The notes: generated by a model not told the origin, from the letters alone. 12,677 nucleotides of DNA from an uncultured Candidatus Nitrosopelagicus sp. (GCA_937896695.1 CALBOT010000134.1:1-12677), one strand, 5' to 3'; counted from the stretch's first letter, positions 1 through 7,619 are shown. Numbers and translations are program-made.

Positions 1-1504
1 CAATAGTCCAATCAGAAGAATTCATTGTACATCCATCTATTCCAAATGGTTTTGGTAGTGTGTAATCTTTGTAATGTACATAGATATGGTCGCCAGGCTG
101 TGCGTGAAGACGTGCACTTCCTCGTTCATAACATTCACCTTTGTAACAACGAATACCACCCTTTCCAGATGTTTCAGCATCTAATGATTCCTGATCAGCA
201 CTTAAAAACAGAGTGCCATAGAAAGTTTGATCATTTGCCTGCATTACCCACCAGTCACGTTCATGTCTAAGTTCCAATTGAACTCCACCTTGATCAGAAT
301 CAGACCAAACATGAACTTCTATGGGTGTTGAATCCCAAGGTCGGCTCGATACATCTCTATCAGATAAGACAACAGATACCTGTTGATCCATAGTCACAAT
401 ATCATCACCAAATTTCACTTCGCCTTCTTTCATTGTATAATATGCAGTTTTGCTAACAAACTTGTCTTCAGAATATTCCCAAGTAATGGTAAATGCACCA
501 GTTCTGTCAGTTTGTATACTACAAATTTTACTACCAATGTTATTTGGATTTGAGCGGTCACTTCCAGATGTAAATTGTTTATTATAATCGGTATTCAATG
601 CACCAAATGAATATTTTTCAGGAAGTGCGATGAAACGTTTTATTCCAGATAAGGACACAGTGCCTGCAAATACTCCAGTATCAGAACCAATTTCTTTAAC
701 TCCTTTTACACCTGCTAAACTTGCATTGTCATGATTTGACCACCACGCCATATATCCAGGATAGAAATCATTGTCCCATTCTGAACGGTCTGCTTTGAAT
801 GAACCATCAGTTGATGATGTACCAAATTTTTTGTATGGGGTATACAATTTACTATGAAAATCACTACCACCGTTATCAGCAATCCATGATTGATAACCCC
901 ATCCAGCGCCTTCTCTGCCACCTTCATTTCTCCACATTCCTACAGTAGGACTTGCATCAGATGTACAAAAAATTTCGTTGTATTGTTTATTTCCAATATA
1001 ATCTGTCTTTAATGGATCTTCGTTAAAGGCAGGAGCAAAGATGACGACATAAACAGTGTCAGTTGTATGCCAATCAATGTATTTTTCAGCCTTCATACAT
1101 TTTTGAATTACAGATTGACGTAATTCATTTTGATCAATTAATCCAGGAGCTGTTGCATTAAAGGAATTTCGTCCATCAAACAAATAGCTGTATGCGCCTG
1201 CACCTTGAGAGGTGTTTCCAAATGGATTATTTCCACAAAACCACATCTTGATTGATTCGGCTTCTGCAGTACCATCAAATCCGCCTTTGTAATTATCATA
1301 TGGAGTTTTAGCATTTTCACTTTTTGCAGTTCCATAAAAACTGGAATCCTTCGTAGCCTTTTTGATTTCATCGACAGGATTTTTGCCAGGATTAGTATTT
1401 TCAGAATCTGAAGGAGTAGGAGGATAATCAGATGCCATTACTGCAGGAGTAAGACTAACTGTGAAAACTAATAGAAATGTGAATATTACAAGTAATGACT
1501 TCAT
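1..1504 (-). CDS. Exported surface protein with S-layer-type beta-sandwich segments (C-terminus beyond the edge)
   Basis: An open frame starts at ATG 1504 and continues for 501 codons to the left edge with no stop, so the C-terminus is missing. Residues 1-24 form a Sec signal peptide: a Lys near the start, a hydrophobic core, and a probable cleavage after the Ala of VMA at 22-24. The mature protein is rich in Ser, Asp, Gly and aromatic residues. Segments such as TGVFAGTVSLSG (276-287), VWSDSDQGG (399-407) and GDHIYVHYKDYTLPKPF (471-487) resemble the Ig-like repeat units of thaumarchaeal S-layer and surface proteins. Cysteines are scattered along the chain (90, 136, 180, 328, 453, 492), which fits extracellular disulfides. 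It lies divergent from a winged-helix regulator. Export and surface location are well supported. A role as the main S-layer protein is not, since the region 50-260 is unlike a simple repeat protein and could carry a separate binding or enzymatic function. Confidence 0.8.
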   Translation of the reverse strand, partial: MKSLLVIFTFLLVFTVSLTPAVMASDYPPTPSDSENTNPGKNPVDEIKKATKDSSFYGTAKSENAKTPYDNYKGGFDGTAEAESIKMWFCGNNPFGNTSQGAGAYSYLFDGRNSFNATAPGLIDQNELRQSVIQKCMKAEKYIDWHTTDTVYVVIFAPAFNEDPLKTDYIGNKQYNEIFCTSDASPTVGMWRNEGGREGAGWGYQSWIADNGGSDFHSKLYTPYKKFGTSSTDGSFKADRSEWDNDFYPGYMAWWSNHDNASLAGVKGVKEIGSDTGVFAGTVSLSGIKRFIALPEKYSFGALNTDYNKQFTSGSDRSNPNNIGSKICSIQTDRTGAFTITWEYSEDKFVSKTAYYTMKEGEVKFGDDIVTMDQQVSVVLSDRDVSSRPWDSTPIEVHVWSDSDQGGVQLELRHERDWWVMQANDQTFYGTLFLSADQESLDAETSGKGGIRCYKGECYERGSARLHAQPGDHIYVHYKDYTLPKPFGIDGCTMNSSDWTI

Positions 1505-1524
1505 ATAAAAAAACTGAAATTTTT

Positions 1525-1536
1525 GAATATATACTG
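1525..1536 (-). promoter_or_regulatory. TATA-like box of the surface-protein gene
   Basis: The minus strand reads CAGTATATATTC, centred about 27 bases upstream of ATG 1504. This is the spacing expected for a nearly leaderless archaeal transcript. Confidence 0.5.
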
Positions 1537-1588
1537 AATAGAAAATTTAGATATCAAACTAGTACAGTTTTCAAATGAACTACTGTCG

Positions 1589-1600
1589 AATATTAATACA
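1589..1600 (+). promoter_or_regulatory. TATA-like box of the winged-helix regulator gene
   Basis: The AT-rich element AATATTAATACA sits 18-29 bases before ATG 1618, consistent with a leaderless transcript. With the box at 1525-1536 it makes the 113-base gap a divergent promoter region. Confidence 0.45.
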
Positions 1601-1617
1601 AAATTAAAAATTAATTC

Positions 1618-2088
1618 ATGAGAAAAGATATTGTGAATGAAATTATTGAAAAAACACCAGGAATCTCATATAACGAAATTGCACGTAAATCTGGTCTTAG
1701 CAATGGCGTGATATCGCATCATTTGATAAAATTAATGGAAAATGGGAATGTGGAAAAAGAAGGTACCATCAGGGGCAAATATTTTTTGAAGAATGTTCCA
1801 AAAAAAGATAGAGTAAAAATTACAATATTACGAAATAAAACAAATAATGAAATATTCAAAATTCTAATGAAGGGATTTAACAACGGAGAGATTATTACTC
1901 AAAATGAAATTTCTAAAAAAATAAAAAAATCAGCGTCAACCATATCTATTAGTTTGAAGGACTTACACAAAAATGGCATCGTCGAGAGAGTAATAATGAA
2001 CAAAAGTGTAAATCTTTCAAACGACATAGGATATAGAATTGCGAATGGAAAATTATCTGCAAGAGATATGATAAAGTACAATCTATGA
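1618..2088 (+). CDS. Transcriptional regulator with two winged-helix domains
   Basis: This 156-residue basic protein is built from two winged-helix DNA-binding units. The first (about 3-60) contains SYNEIARKSGLSNGVISHHLIKL, whose SNGVISHHL part is the likely recognition helix, followed by a wing with a GKYFL strand. The second (about 72-135) repeats the plan, with EISKKIKKSASTISISLKDL as the helix-turn-helix and a wing around 122-133. No effector-binding domain or cysteine sensor is visible. Many archaeal MarR/ArsR-like regulators have this tandem arrangement. The gene is divergent from the exported surface protein, so control of that gene is a reasonable inference but is not shown by the sequence. 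The ATG start fits the upstream TATA box. Confidence 0.8.
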   Translation: MRKDIVNEIIEKTPGISYNEIARKSGLSNGVISHHLIKLMENGNVEKEGTIRGKYFLKNVPKKDRVKITILRNKTNNEIFKILMKGFNNGEIITQNEISKKIKKSASTISISLKDLHKNGIVERVIMNKSVNLSNDIGYRIANGKLSARDMIKYNL

Positions 2089-2145
2089 TGGAATTACAAG
2101 TCAATTTTTAAAAAATGGATATAGATCTATGGAATTGATTTTATA

Positions 2146-2628
2146 ATGGCAAAAATACCGAGTCATATGGCAAAATTTCGTTATTGGAAATTAACAATAG
2201 AAGAAATTGAAAATGTGACTCATGAGGAAGATAAAGTTCTCAACTGGGATATTAAATGCATTAAAGAACCAGAAGAAGAGGCATTATTTTTTGGAGTTTT
2301 TCTTTACAAAGCAGGAACACCACATGACTATGAATCAAAAAAAGGAATAACATATTATTACAATAATATTGAAAGAAGTGAATTACCAAGCATTACAAAG
2401 TTTCTGAAAAAAAGATTTGGCGGAAATGAATCTGAAAAAGGAGAAAGAATTTTCTTGGAGGGCTCTAAAGAAATCTATTCAGGAAAAGAAATTGCCAATT
2501 TGGCAAAAGAATTGCAAGAAGAGTTTACAATAAATCCGATCATTACAATTGAGCTACACGATACAACTCAAGAAAAATTAAAAGAATGGGGCTATCCAGA
2601 AGCTAAATTACTTCCAATCCCTACCTAG
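2146..2628 (+). CDS. Unrecognised soluble protein, 160 residues
   Basis: I do not recognise the family. The protein is soluble, rich in Lys and Glu, with no signal peptide or membrane span and only one cysteine (residue 38). The N-terminal half looks like alternating strands (RYWKLTIEEIEN, LFFGVFLYKAG, GITYYYNNI). The C-terminal half looks more helical (SKEIYSGKEIANLAKELQEE). Codon use matches the neighbours. The start is not settled: ATG 2146 gives MAKIPSHMAKF, but a second in-frame ATG at 2167 (MAKFRYW) is possible. It follows the winged-helix gene by 57 bases and precedes tatC by 46 bases on the same strand, so co-transcription with tatC is possible. Confidence 0.65.
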   Translation: MAKIPSHMAKFRYWKLTIEEIENVTHEEDKVLNWDIKCIKEPEEEALFFGVFLYKAGTPHDYESKKGITYYYNNIERSELPSITKFLKKRFGGNESEKGERIFLEGSKEIYSGKEIANLAKELQEEFTINPIITIELHDTTQEKLKEWGYPEAKLLPIPT

Positions 2629-2674
2629 AATATTTGAAACACTTTTGTTGAAGATATGCCATCATGGAATTTAG

Positions 2675-3466
2675 ATGTCAGAGCTTAATGGGATAAATAC
2701 GCACATTGAAGAACTGAGAAAAAGAGTAGTTCGCTCCATAATTTCCATTTTAGTAATTACAGTATTCATCTTAACATTTCATGCAACATCATTTGATGTA
2801 ATGGGAATTACATTGTACTATCCATATCCAGAACCGTTAGACAACATTGCAGCACAGTTTACAAATGTCATGAGAGGAGAGTTAGTTCCAGAAGGAGTTC
2901 AGTTAATTCAAACCGCACCAGGGCAAGCATTTTTCTCTCAAGTATACATTGCAGCATTAATTGGAATTGTTCTAAGTATACCAATTATCGTTAGAGAATT
3001 CATATCATTTTTGAAACCTGCGTTGAAAGAAAGAGAAATTCACGTAGGACGTTCAATTACACTTCCAGCAATAGGTCTATTCATCACAGGATGTGCATTT
3101 TCATATGCGGCAGTCATCCCATTCATTTTAGATTTTCTTTATAGATATGGTGAATCTGCAGGGTTGGTTACATTTTTGAATATTATGGATTTTGTTACAT
3201 TTGTTTTACAATTCTTGTTGGCATTTGGAATTTCATTTCAGTTACCTCTAATCATGTACGCTGTAAGTCTTTCAGGTTTAGTTGATGCCAAGTTTTGGAG
3301 ACGAAATATGCGATATGCAATTATTGCCATAATTGTATTTGGTGCAGTAATTACACCCGATGGTAGTGGTGTTACTATGTGGTTTGTATCACTACCAATG
3401 ATTGCATTGTACTTTGCAGGCATGATTGTTACAGAAAGACAAGAACGACGGACCATCAAGACTTAA
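2675..3466 (+). CDS. tatC: Sec-independent (Tat) translocase subunit TatC
   Basis: TatC is the membrane core of the twin-arginine translocase. It recognises the signal peptides of folded substrates and recruits TatA. Seen here: the N-terminal HIEELRKR motif (10-17), the cytoplasmic FLKPALKERE motif (112-121) with the conserved Pro and Glu, and about six membrane spans (roughly 18-36, 88-109, 127-150, 173-196, 213-228 and 232-252). The last region carries ITPDGSGVTMWF, the usual TPD element. The first external loop (37-87) looks somewhat long compared with bacterial TatC. The 263-residue length is normal. ATG 2675 is chosen because the nearby upstream ATGs (2656, 2664) are out of frame. tatA follows 25 bases downstream, so the two are probably co-expressed as a minimal TatAC system. 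Confidence 0.95.
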   Translation: MSELNGINTHIEELRKRVVRSIISILVITVFILTFHATSFDVMGITLYYPYPEPLDNIAAQFTNVMRGELVPEGVQLIQTAPGQAFFSQVYIAALIGIVLSIPIIVREFISFLKPALKEREIHVGRSITLPAIGLFITGCAFSYAAVIPFILDFLYRYGESAGLVTFLNIMDFVTFVLQFLLAFGISFQLPLIMYAVSLSGLVDAKFWRRNMRYAIIAIIVFGAVITPDGSGVTMWFVSLPMIALYFAGMIVTERQERRTIKT

Positions 3467-3491
3467 ATGAGAAATTAACACTAGATGAATC

Positions 3492-3689
3492 ATGATTGAG
3501 AGCGTATTCAATTTCATTCCAGGAGGAAGCGAATGGATAATTGTAATTGTAGCCGCAGGCGTATTGCTATTTGGAGCAAAGAAAATACCAGAATTAGCAA
3601 AAACATTTGGTAAAGCCAAAGGCGAATACAAAAAAGGAGAAATTGAAGCAGATAAAGAACTAAAAGAATTCAAAGAAAGTAAAGATTAA
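3492..3689 (+). CDS. tatA: Tat translocase pore-forming subunit TatA/E
   Basis: This 65-residue protein has the standard TatA plan: a short N-terminus, one membrane helix (about 14-27), the hinge motif FGAKKIPEL (27-35), an amphipathic helix (36-48) and a charged Lys/Glu-rich tail. TatA oligomers form the transient passage for folded proteins that TatC has bound. It lies just after tatC on the same strand. Its TAA stop is interleaved with the stop of the convergent START gene, the two sharing the bases TTAA at 3686-3689. A second tatA or tatB could exist outside the window. Confidence 0.93.
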   Translation: MIESVFNFIPGGSEWIIVIVAAGVLLFGAKKIPELAKTFGKAKGEYKKGEIEADKELKEFKESKD

Positions 3690-4105
3690 GATTTTTCAAT
3701 TTCTAAAATCATTTTATCATACAAATCATTCAATGAGTCTTTGTATGGATTCTTTTTTGAAAAACGAGAGGACTTTACATCTAATTCTGCAACAACTTTG
3801 AGAGTTGTTTTTCCATCGTTTAAACTGAAAATTTCATTTATGCTGCTTCCTTTGATATCTCCTCCAACTACACGCATTTCATGTGTATGAGGACGTGAAA
3901 AGAAATGCTTGGCCATAATAATAAATTCAGTATCATGAAGTTTTAGATGCTCAGCAACAAGTGAACTCTCATCTCTAACAGATTTTATTAAGATTGAAGG
4001 GTAAAATTCCGGGAATAATTCTTGAAAATTTTCAAAATTAGTTACAATATTGAAAGATTTTTCAATATCAGCATTGATTTCTTTTTCAAAAGATATCTTT
4101 AACAT
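3686..4105 (-). CDS. START-like (SRPBCC/Coq10-type) ligand-binding protein
   Basis: This 139-residue protein has the layout of the polyketide-cyclase/Coq10 branch of the START-like fold: an opening strand (KISFEKEINADIEKSFNIV), the helix-loop NFENFQELFPEF, central strands with EFIIMAKHFF and THEMRVVGGDIKGSSINEIFSL, and a long C-terminal helix (SLNDLYDKMILEIEKS). Proteins of this class hold hydrophobic ligands such as quinones or polyketides in a deep cavity. Here the ligand is unknown. The gene lies 37 bases downstream of ubiX on the same strand, which weakly suggests a link to prenylated or quinone-type molecules. No signal peptide is present. Confidence 0.75.
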   Translation of the reverse strand: MLKISFEKEINADIEKSFNIVTNFENFQELFPEFYPSILIKSVRDESSLVAEHLKLHDTEFIIMAKHFFSRPHTHEMRVVGGDIKGSSINEIFSLNDGKTTLKVVAELDVKSSRFSKKNPYKDSLNDLYDKMILEIEKS

Positions 4106-4142
4106 GAATGTTCAAATTGAAACTAGTGTAAATTTTTTTGGG

Positions 4143-4700
4143 CTATTTGCTTCCCCATCTAGTAAACAAATCATGTTCAATGTCAAATTGATCAAGACAT
4201 TTACCTACAATATGATCAATCATACCGTCAATTGATGTCGGATTTGTATAAAATTCAGTTACAGGTGGCATTATTACGACATCCAGTCGGGCAAGTTTTA
4301 GCATATTTTCTAAATGAATAGCAGATAGAGGAGTTTCTCTTGCAACTAGAATTAATTTTCTGACTTCTTTTATCGTCACACCTGCAGCACGAGCAACCAA
4401 TGTTTCATCATAGCCGTTTGCAATACTTGAAAGTGTTTTCATTGTACAAGGAATTACAATCATTCCATCAGTTTTGTGACTTCCACTTGAAACATTGGCG
4501 GCCATATTGTTTTCATCAGTTACTTCAGTAGCGAGAGATTCAACATATGCAACATCGTGTTTTGTCTCCATTGGAATACATTTTTTTGCCCATTCAGACA
4601 TTACAAGATTAGTTTCAATTCCTTTTTCTTTTAGAACTTCCAGTAAACGAATACCATAGATTACTCCTGTACTTCCAGTGATTCCAATTACAAGTTTCAT
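4143..4700 (-). CDS. ubiX: UbiX-type flavin prenyltransferase
   Basis: UbiX attaches a dimethylallyl group to reduced FMN to make the prenylated-FMN cofactor of UbiD-type decarboxylases. Diagnostic features in the 185 residues are the FMN-binding GITGSTG loop (6-12), SSGS (71-74), PCTMKTLSSIANG (84-96), RETPLSAIHLENM (121-133) and MPPVTEFY (144-151). The length is typical. The start ATG 4700 sits 24-33 bases after a TATA-like box. No ubiD gene lies in the window, so the client decarboxylase must be encoded elsewhere. The downstream START-like gene may share the transcript. Confidence 0.94.
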   Translation of the reverse strand: MKLVIGITGSTGVIYGIRLLEVLKEKGIETNLVMSEWAKKCIPMETKHDVAYVESLATEVTDENNMAANVSSGSHKTDGMIVIPCTMKTLSSIANGYDETLVARAAGVTIKEVRKLILVARETPLSAIHLENMLKLARLDVVIMPPVTEFYTNPTSIDGMIDHIVGKCLDQFDIEHDLFTRWGSK

Positions 4701-4723
4701 GTACGTATTAAATCAAATTTCAC

Positions 4724-4733
4724 AAAATATAAC
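4724..4733 (-). promoter_or_regulatory. TATA-like box of ubiX
   Basis: The minus strand reads GTTATATTTT, 24-33 bases upstream of ATG 4700. This fits a leaderless archaeal promoter. Confidence 0.5.
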
Positions 4734-4746
4734 TGAATATGAAAAA

Positions 4747-4866
4747 TCACGCTTGAGTATCATCTAGTTCTTCAGATTCCTTTCTCTTAGTCAACCAGAC
4801 CTTGACACCAGCTGCTATCATTCCACCAAAAAGAATCATTCCGATAAGAACCATTTCAACTTGCAT
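4747..4866 (-). CDS. Very small single-span membrane protein (39 residues)
   Basis: From ATG 4866 the frame encodes MQVEMVLIGMILFGGMIAAG..., one membrane helix at about residues 4-20, followed by a basic stretch (KVWLTKRK) and an acidic tail ending ELDDTQA. The basic flank after the helix suggests a cytoplasmic C-terminus. An upstream in-frame ATG at 4929 would add 21 residues. I prefer the short form because 4910-4921 of that extension is better explained as the purP promoter on the other strand. The function is unknown. The 46-base gap to ubiX contains the ubiX promoter, so the two genes may be transcribed separately. Confidence 0.5.
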   Translation of the reverse strand: MQVEMVLIGMILFGGMIAAGVKVWLTKRKESEELDDTQA

Positions 4867-4909
4867 AATTTGATTAAAAAGATACCAGTAGAAAACTGTT
4901 CCAAAGAAG

Positions 4910-4921
4910 CATTTAATTTTA
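4910..4921 (+). promoter_or_regulatory. TATA-like box of purP
   Basis: CATTTAATTTTA lies 20-31 bases upstream of ATG 4941, the usual position for a leaderless transcript. Confidence 0.5.
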
Positions 4922-4940
4922 CAAAACAAAACGACATAAT

Positions 4941-6032
4941 ATGATTAAGAGATCTGAAATGCAAAAAATTGCAGAAAAGTATACAGATCCAAAAATTGGA
5001 GTTTTAGGAAGTCATTCAGCTTTAGAGATCATGGATGGTGCAAAAGATGAAGATTTTGAAACAGTTGTCTATTGTCAAAAAGGAAGAGAAGTACCTTATC
5101 AGAGATTTAATCGAATTGCAGATGAAATAAAGATTATAAAAAAATTCAAGGACATGGCAAGTCCAGCAAATCAAAAGATTATGAGAGAAAACAATACAAT
5201 AATTGTGCCTCATCGTTCACTTACAGCATATCTGGGTTATGACATATTAGAAAATAAGCTAAAAGTACCAATATTTGGAAATAGAAAACTATTCCAAGCT
5301 GAAGAAAGAGAGAATAAAAGAAACCAATACTTTTTGTTAAAAAAGGCAGGAGTAAAATATCCAAAGATTTTTGAAAATCCAAAATCAATTAACAAACCTG
5401 CAATTGTCAAAGTGATGGAAAAGGATAGAAAATTAGAACGTGCGTTTTTCACGGTTACATCATATGCAGATTACAAAGAAAAATCTGAAGAAAAGATCAA
5501 AAAAGGTATCATTGCTAGAAAAGATTTAGAAAAAGCAAGTATCGAAGAGTTAGCAATTGGTACATATCTAAACTTTAATTTCTTCCATACGCCAATTTCA
5601 GATCAAGTTGATTTCATAGGAATTGAAAGAAGATTGCAGACCAACATACATGATTACAATGCACTTCCTGCAAAACAACAGTTAGAGATGGACATTCCAC
5701 TACAGAATATCGAAGTAGGCCATACACCTGCAAGTATAAGAGAGTCATTATTGGAAAAAGTTTTCAAAATGGGAGATAAATTTGTCAGAGCTGTGAAAAA
5801 AGAATATGCACCAGGCATTATTGGTCCATTTTCACTTCAAAGTGTAATTACAAAAGATTTAGAGATGATTGTATATGACGTATCACTTAGAGTTCCAGGA
5901 AACCCAATTGTTGCAACCACGAGCCCATACACAAAATATCAATATGGTGCAACTTTTGGAATTGGACGACGAATAGCCATGGAAATTAAACGAGCCGTAG
6001 AAGAAGATAAAATCAAAGATATTGTTACGTAG
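4941..6032 (+). CDS. purP: PurP, formate-dependent AICAR formyl ligase
   Basis: PurP makes FAICAR from AICAR, ATP and free formate. It is the archaeal replacement for the folate-dependent PurH transformylase step in IMP synthesis. The 363-residue length is normal for the family. Motifs seen are SHSALEIMDGA (24-34), the ATP-grasp start NQYFLLKKAGV (128-138), the strand-loop GPFSLQ (295-300), VYDVSLRVPGNP (311-322) with the metal/ATP-binding Asp, and SPYTKYQYG (328-336). The gene stands alone on the plus strand with its own promoter. Its 3' end overlaps the end of the convergent DUF151 gene by 8 bases. Some archaea carry a second PurP-like paralogue of unclear activity, so the exact reaction is inferred from family membership. 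Confidence 0.93.
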   Translation: MIKRSEMQKIAEKYTDPKIGVLGSHSALEIMDGAKDEDFETVVYCQKGREVPYQRFNRIADEIKIIKKFKDMASPANQKIMRENNTIIVPHRSLTAYLGYDILENKLKVPIFGNRKLFQAEERENKRNQYFLLKKAGVKYPKIFENPKSINKPAIVKVMEKDRKLERAFFTVTSYADYKEKSEEKIKKGIIARKDLEKASIEELAIGTYLNFNFFHTPISDQVDFIGIERRLQTNIHDYNALPAKQQLEMDIPLQNIEVGHTPASIRESLLEKVFKMGDKFVRAVKKEYAPGIIGPFSLQSVITKDLEMIVYDVSLRVPGNPIVATTSPYTKYQYGATFGIGRRIAMEIKRAVEEDKIKDIVT

Positions 6033-6456
6033 TCTCTTCGATTGGACTTTTGAGCATATTGCTTCGAACTAGGATTGGAATTTTATAATATACTGCTAGT
6101 GCTACAGCATCAGATGCACGGTAATTTCGTAAGACCAGGTCTTTTTTACCTGTAAGGTAAAGATTTGCTCTCAAGGCATCTCCACTTTCATAAATTTTGA
6201 CCTTAACTAACAACAATTCATTTGCTTCACAGATATCTTCAAGCATTTTGTAAATTGTTGGAACAGTATCATGATCATCATCTAAAAAGCTTGCAATATG
6301 TCTAGACACTTCGCCAGAGAATGCGCGCATGTGAAATTCTCTTTTGTCATCAGAATGTAAAATTACTAGACCCTCATTTCCATAGGGATCTACAAATCCT
6401 AAATTGCTAATTGTAACTACTTCATAATCCGGATCTTGAATTTCATTAATTTCCAT
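6025..6456 (-). CDS. DUF151 (bifunctional nuclease) family protein
   Basis: The 143-residue protein has the single-domain build of the DUF151/BFN family. It contains the strand GLVILHSDDKREFHMRAFSGEVSRHIASFL (29-58), the helix PTIYKMLEDICEANE (66-80), and the hallmark C-terminal segment RASDAVALAVYYKIPILV (113-130), matching the family R-x-SDAIALA-x-PI-V pattern. Some members have been reported to degrade DNA and RNA. The biochemical role in archaea is not established, so nuclease activity is only a family-level suggestion. It converges on purP with an 8-base overlap and is divergent from the cysteine-motif membrane protein, sharing a 60-base promoter region with it. Confidence 0.88.
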   Translation of the reverse strand: MEINEIQDPDYEVVTISNLGFVDPYGNEGLVILHSDDKREFHMRAFSGEVSRHIASFLDDDHDTVPTIYKMLEDICEANELLLVKVKIYESGDALRANLYLTGKKDLVLRNYRASDAVALAVYYKIPILVRSNMLKSPIEETT

Positions 6457-6475
6457 TATGAAAATTACTTACAGA

Positions 6476-6496
6476 ACATATGTTAAAAATATAATG
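6476..6496. promoter_or_regulatory. Overlapping divergent TATA-like elements
   Basis: TTAAAAATATAAT at 6483-6495 is centred about 28 bases before ATG 6517. The same stretch on the minus strand, with CATATGTT beside it, is about 27 bases before ATG 6456. One AT-rich core may therefore serve both divergent genes. Confidence 0.45.
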
Positions 6497-6516
6497 AACA
6501 TCGTGAAAGATCTTAC

Positions 6517-7326
6517 ATGAAAAAAGAGACTACCAAAGGTGGTCAAAATGACAAAAAATTAATCATTTTAGGATTTATTTCAATTGGAATTTTATTTTTG
6601 ATCTATGCCAGATTTGAATATCAAGAGATTACACCAGATGCAGTTCAATCTATTCAAAGACTAGGTACAGCATTTTACATATTATTTGCTGTTTCAATAG
6701 GAATGATTGGAATAGGTCTTAGAAAATTTCAGAAAAGAGTTGCAGCTACAGGAAATACAACAGTCTTATCCATGATTTGTAGTTATACACTTGGAAATAA
6801 ATCCAAAAAAATATTTGTTCTGACATTCATAATTTACGGCATATTCTTCTCTATGACGTCAGGGATTTTGGTGTATCAGCCAGAAGTTGTATTTTCATAT
6901 CATTATGGAGCAGATGTTCCATCAGCACATGTAACTCCATGCTGTGGACCTCCAGGGTATATGCCAAAGTTTGTTGCATATCTAACAGAACATGTAGGAA
7001 TAAACGTGGTACCGATCAATCTCCTGTTACAAATAGTTGTATCATATCTTGTCGCAACAAATACAGTATTAGCAGTTAATGCCATTGCAATTACAAAAAA
7101 GACTGGTGGACTTGGCAGTATAGGTGCTACGACAGGATTATTCATAGCATGTCCAACATGCGTGGGTTCATTTTTGTCATTATTCATTGGTGCCACTAGT
7201 GCAGTAGCATTTACGATTGCAATAACAGAATTACAAACGTTGTTTATTGCAATCTCAATTCCAATATTGGTTATGACACCATTTATCATTTCTAAAAAAA
7301 TGATAAAATCTCATAACCAAATTTGA
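6517..7326 (+). CDS. Polytopic membrane protein with CCGPPGY and CPTC cysteine motifs
   Basis: This 269-residue protein has about six membrane segments (roughly 14-32, 51-68, 99-119, 163-192, 200-232 and 236-257). Two cysteine motifs stand out. PCCGPPGYMPKF (141-152) lies in a long non-membrane loop together with His129 and His138. ACPTCVGSF (211-219) is inside or at the edge of a hydrophobic segment and has a thioredoxin-like C-x-x-C spacing. Paired cysteines and nearby histidines suggest metal (for example copper) handling or disulfide exchange, but I do not recognise the family and no fold evidence supports either. The N-terminus is basic with no cleavable signal peptide. It is a single-gene unit with its own promoter, convergent with the DUF5615 gene. 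Confidence 0.75.
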   Translation: MKKETTKGGQNDKKLIILGFISIGILFLIYARFEYQEITPDAVQSIQRLGTAFYILFAVSIGMIGIGLRKFQKRVAATGNTTVLSMICSYTLGNKSKKIFVLTFIIYGIFFSMTSGILVYQPEVVFSYHYGADVPSAHVTPCCGPPGYMPKFVAYLTEHVGINVVPINLLLQIVVSYLVATNTVLAVNAIAITKKTGGLGSIGATTGLFIACPTCVGSFLSLFIGATSAVAFTIAITELQTLFIAISIPILVMTPFIISKKMIKSHNQI

Positions 7327-7346
7327 ATATATGAAAAAATGATTGA

Positions 7347-7619
7347 TTAGAAATTTTTTAATTTTTCAGTAACAATTTTGAAAATAGCCTCATTATCTAA
7401 CAATATACAAGGAAGATTATTTTCTTCACATGCCTGACCACTCTCAGTATCACGAGTAATCAAGATCATACCATGTTCTTTTGCATAATTAATTACTGAA
7501 TAATCAGTGTGGAGTTTTTTACCTTCACTTCGGAGTTTTTTTACACTGTATGCATCATATCCAAGTTGAATAAGACGTTCATCCATTCCATCATCCATTT
7601 CATCAATTAGAATTTTCAT
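7347..7619 (-). CDS. DUF5615 family PIN-like protein
   Basis: The 90-residue protein has the reduced PIN-like plan of DUF5615. It starts with KILIDEMD (2-9) carrying the first acidic pair, then a Tyr/Asp helix region with TDYSVINYAKEHG (38-50), then the central strand MILITRDTE (51-59) with Asp57, and a C-terminal CILLDNE strand. Acidic residues at 6, 39 and 57 fit a PIN-type metal site, so RNase activity is possible but unproven. In bacteria the family is often a toxin partner of DUF433 antitoxins. Here the upstream partner is DUF6659-like instead. Its ATG overlaps the upstream stop (ATGA, 7616-7619), so translation is probably coupled. Confidence 0.8.
   Translation of the reverse strand: MKILIDEMDDGMDERLIQLGYDAYSVKKLRSEGKKLHTDYSVINYAKEHGMILITRDTESGQACEENNLPCILLDNEAIFKIVTEKLKNF

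Noticed and set aside
25..1371. Short frames of 70-81 residues inside the surface-protein gene (plus 25-270; minus 715-927 and 1138-1371)
   Set aside because: They lie within the continuous 501-codon minus-strand frame that has a signal peptide and coherent domains, and their own composition is unlike protein.
3480..3485. CACTAG upstream of tatA, and a similar box at 4121-4127 near the START gene
   Set aside because: They are only 12-20 bases from the start codons, are single copies, and lack the paired spacing and TATA context of the other boxes, so they may be chance matches.
6903..7289. Minus-strand frame of 128 residues opposite the cysteine-motif membrane protein
   Set aside because: It is the antisense of a hydrophobic gene, with no promoter or recognisable motif. 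The plus-strand frame has clear membrane spans and a TATA box.
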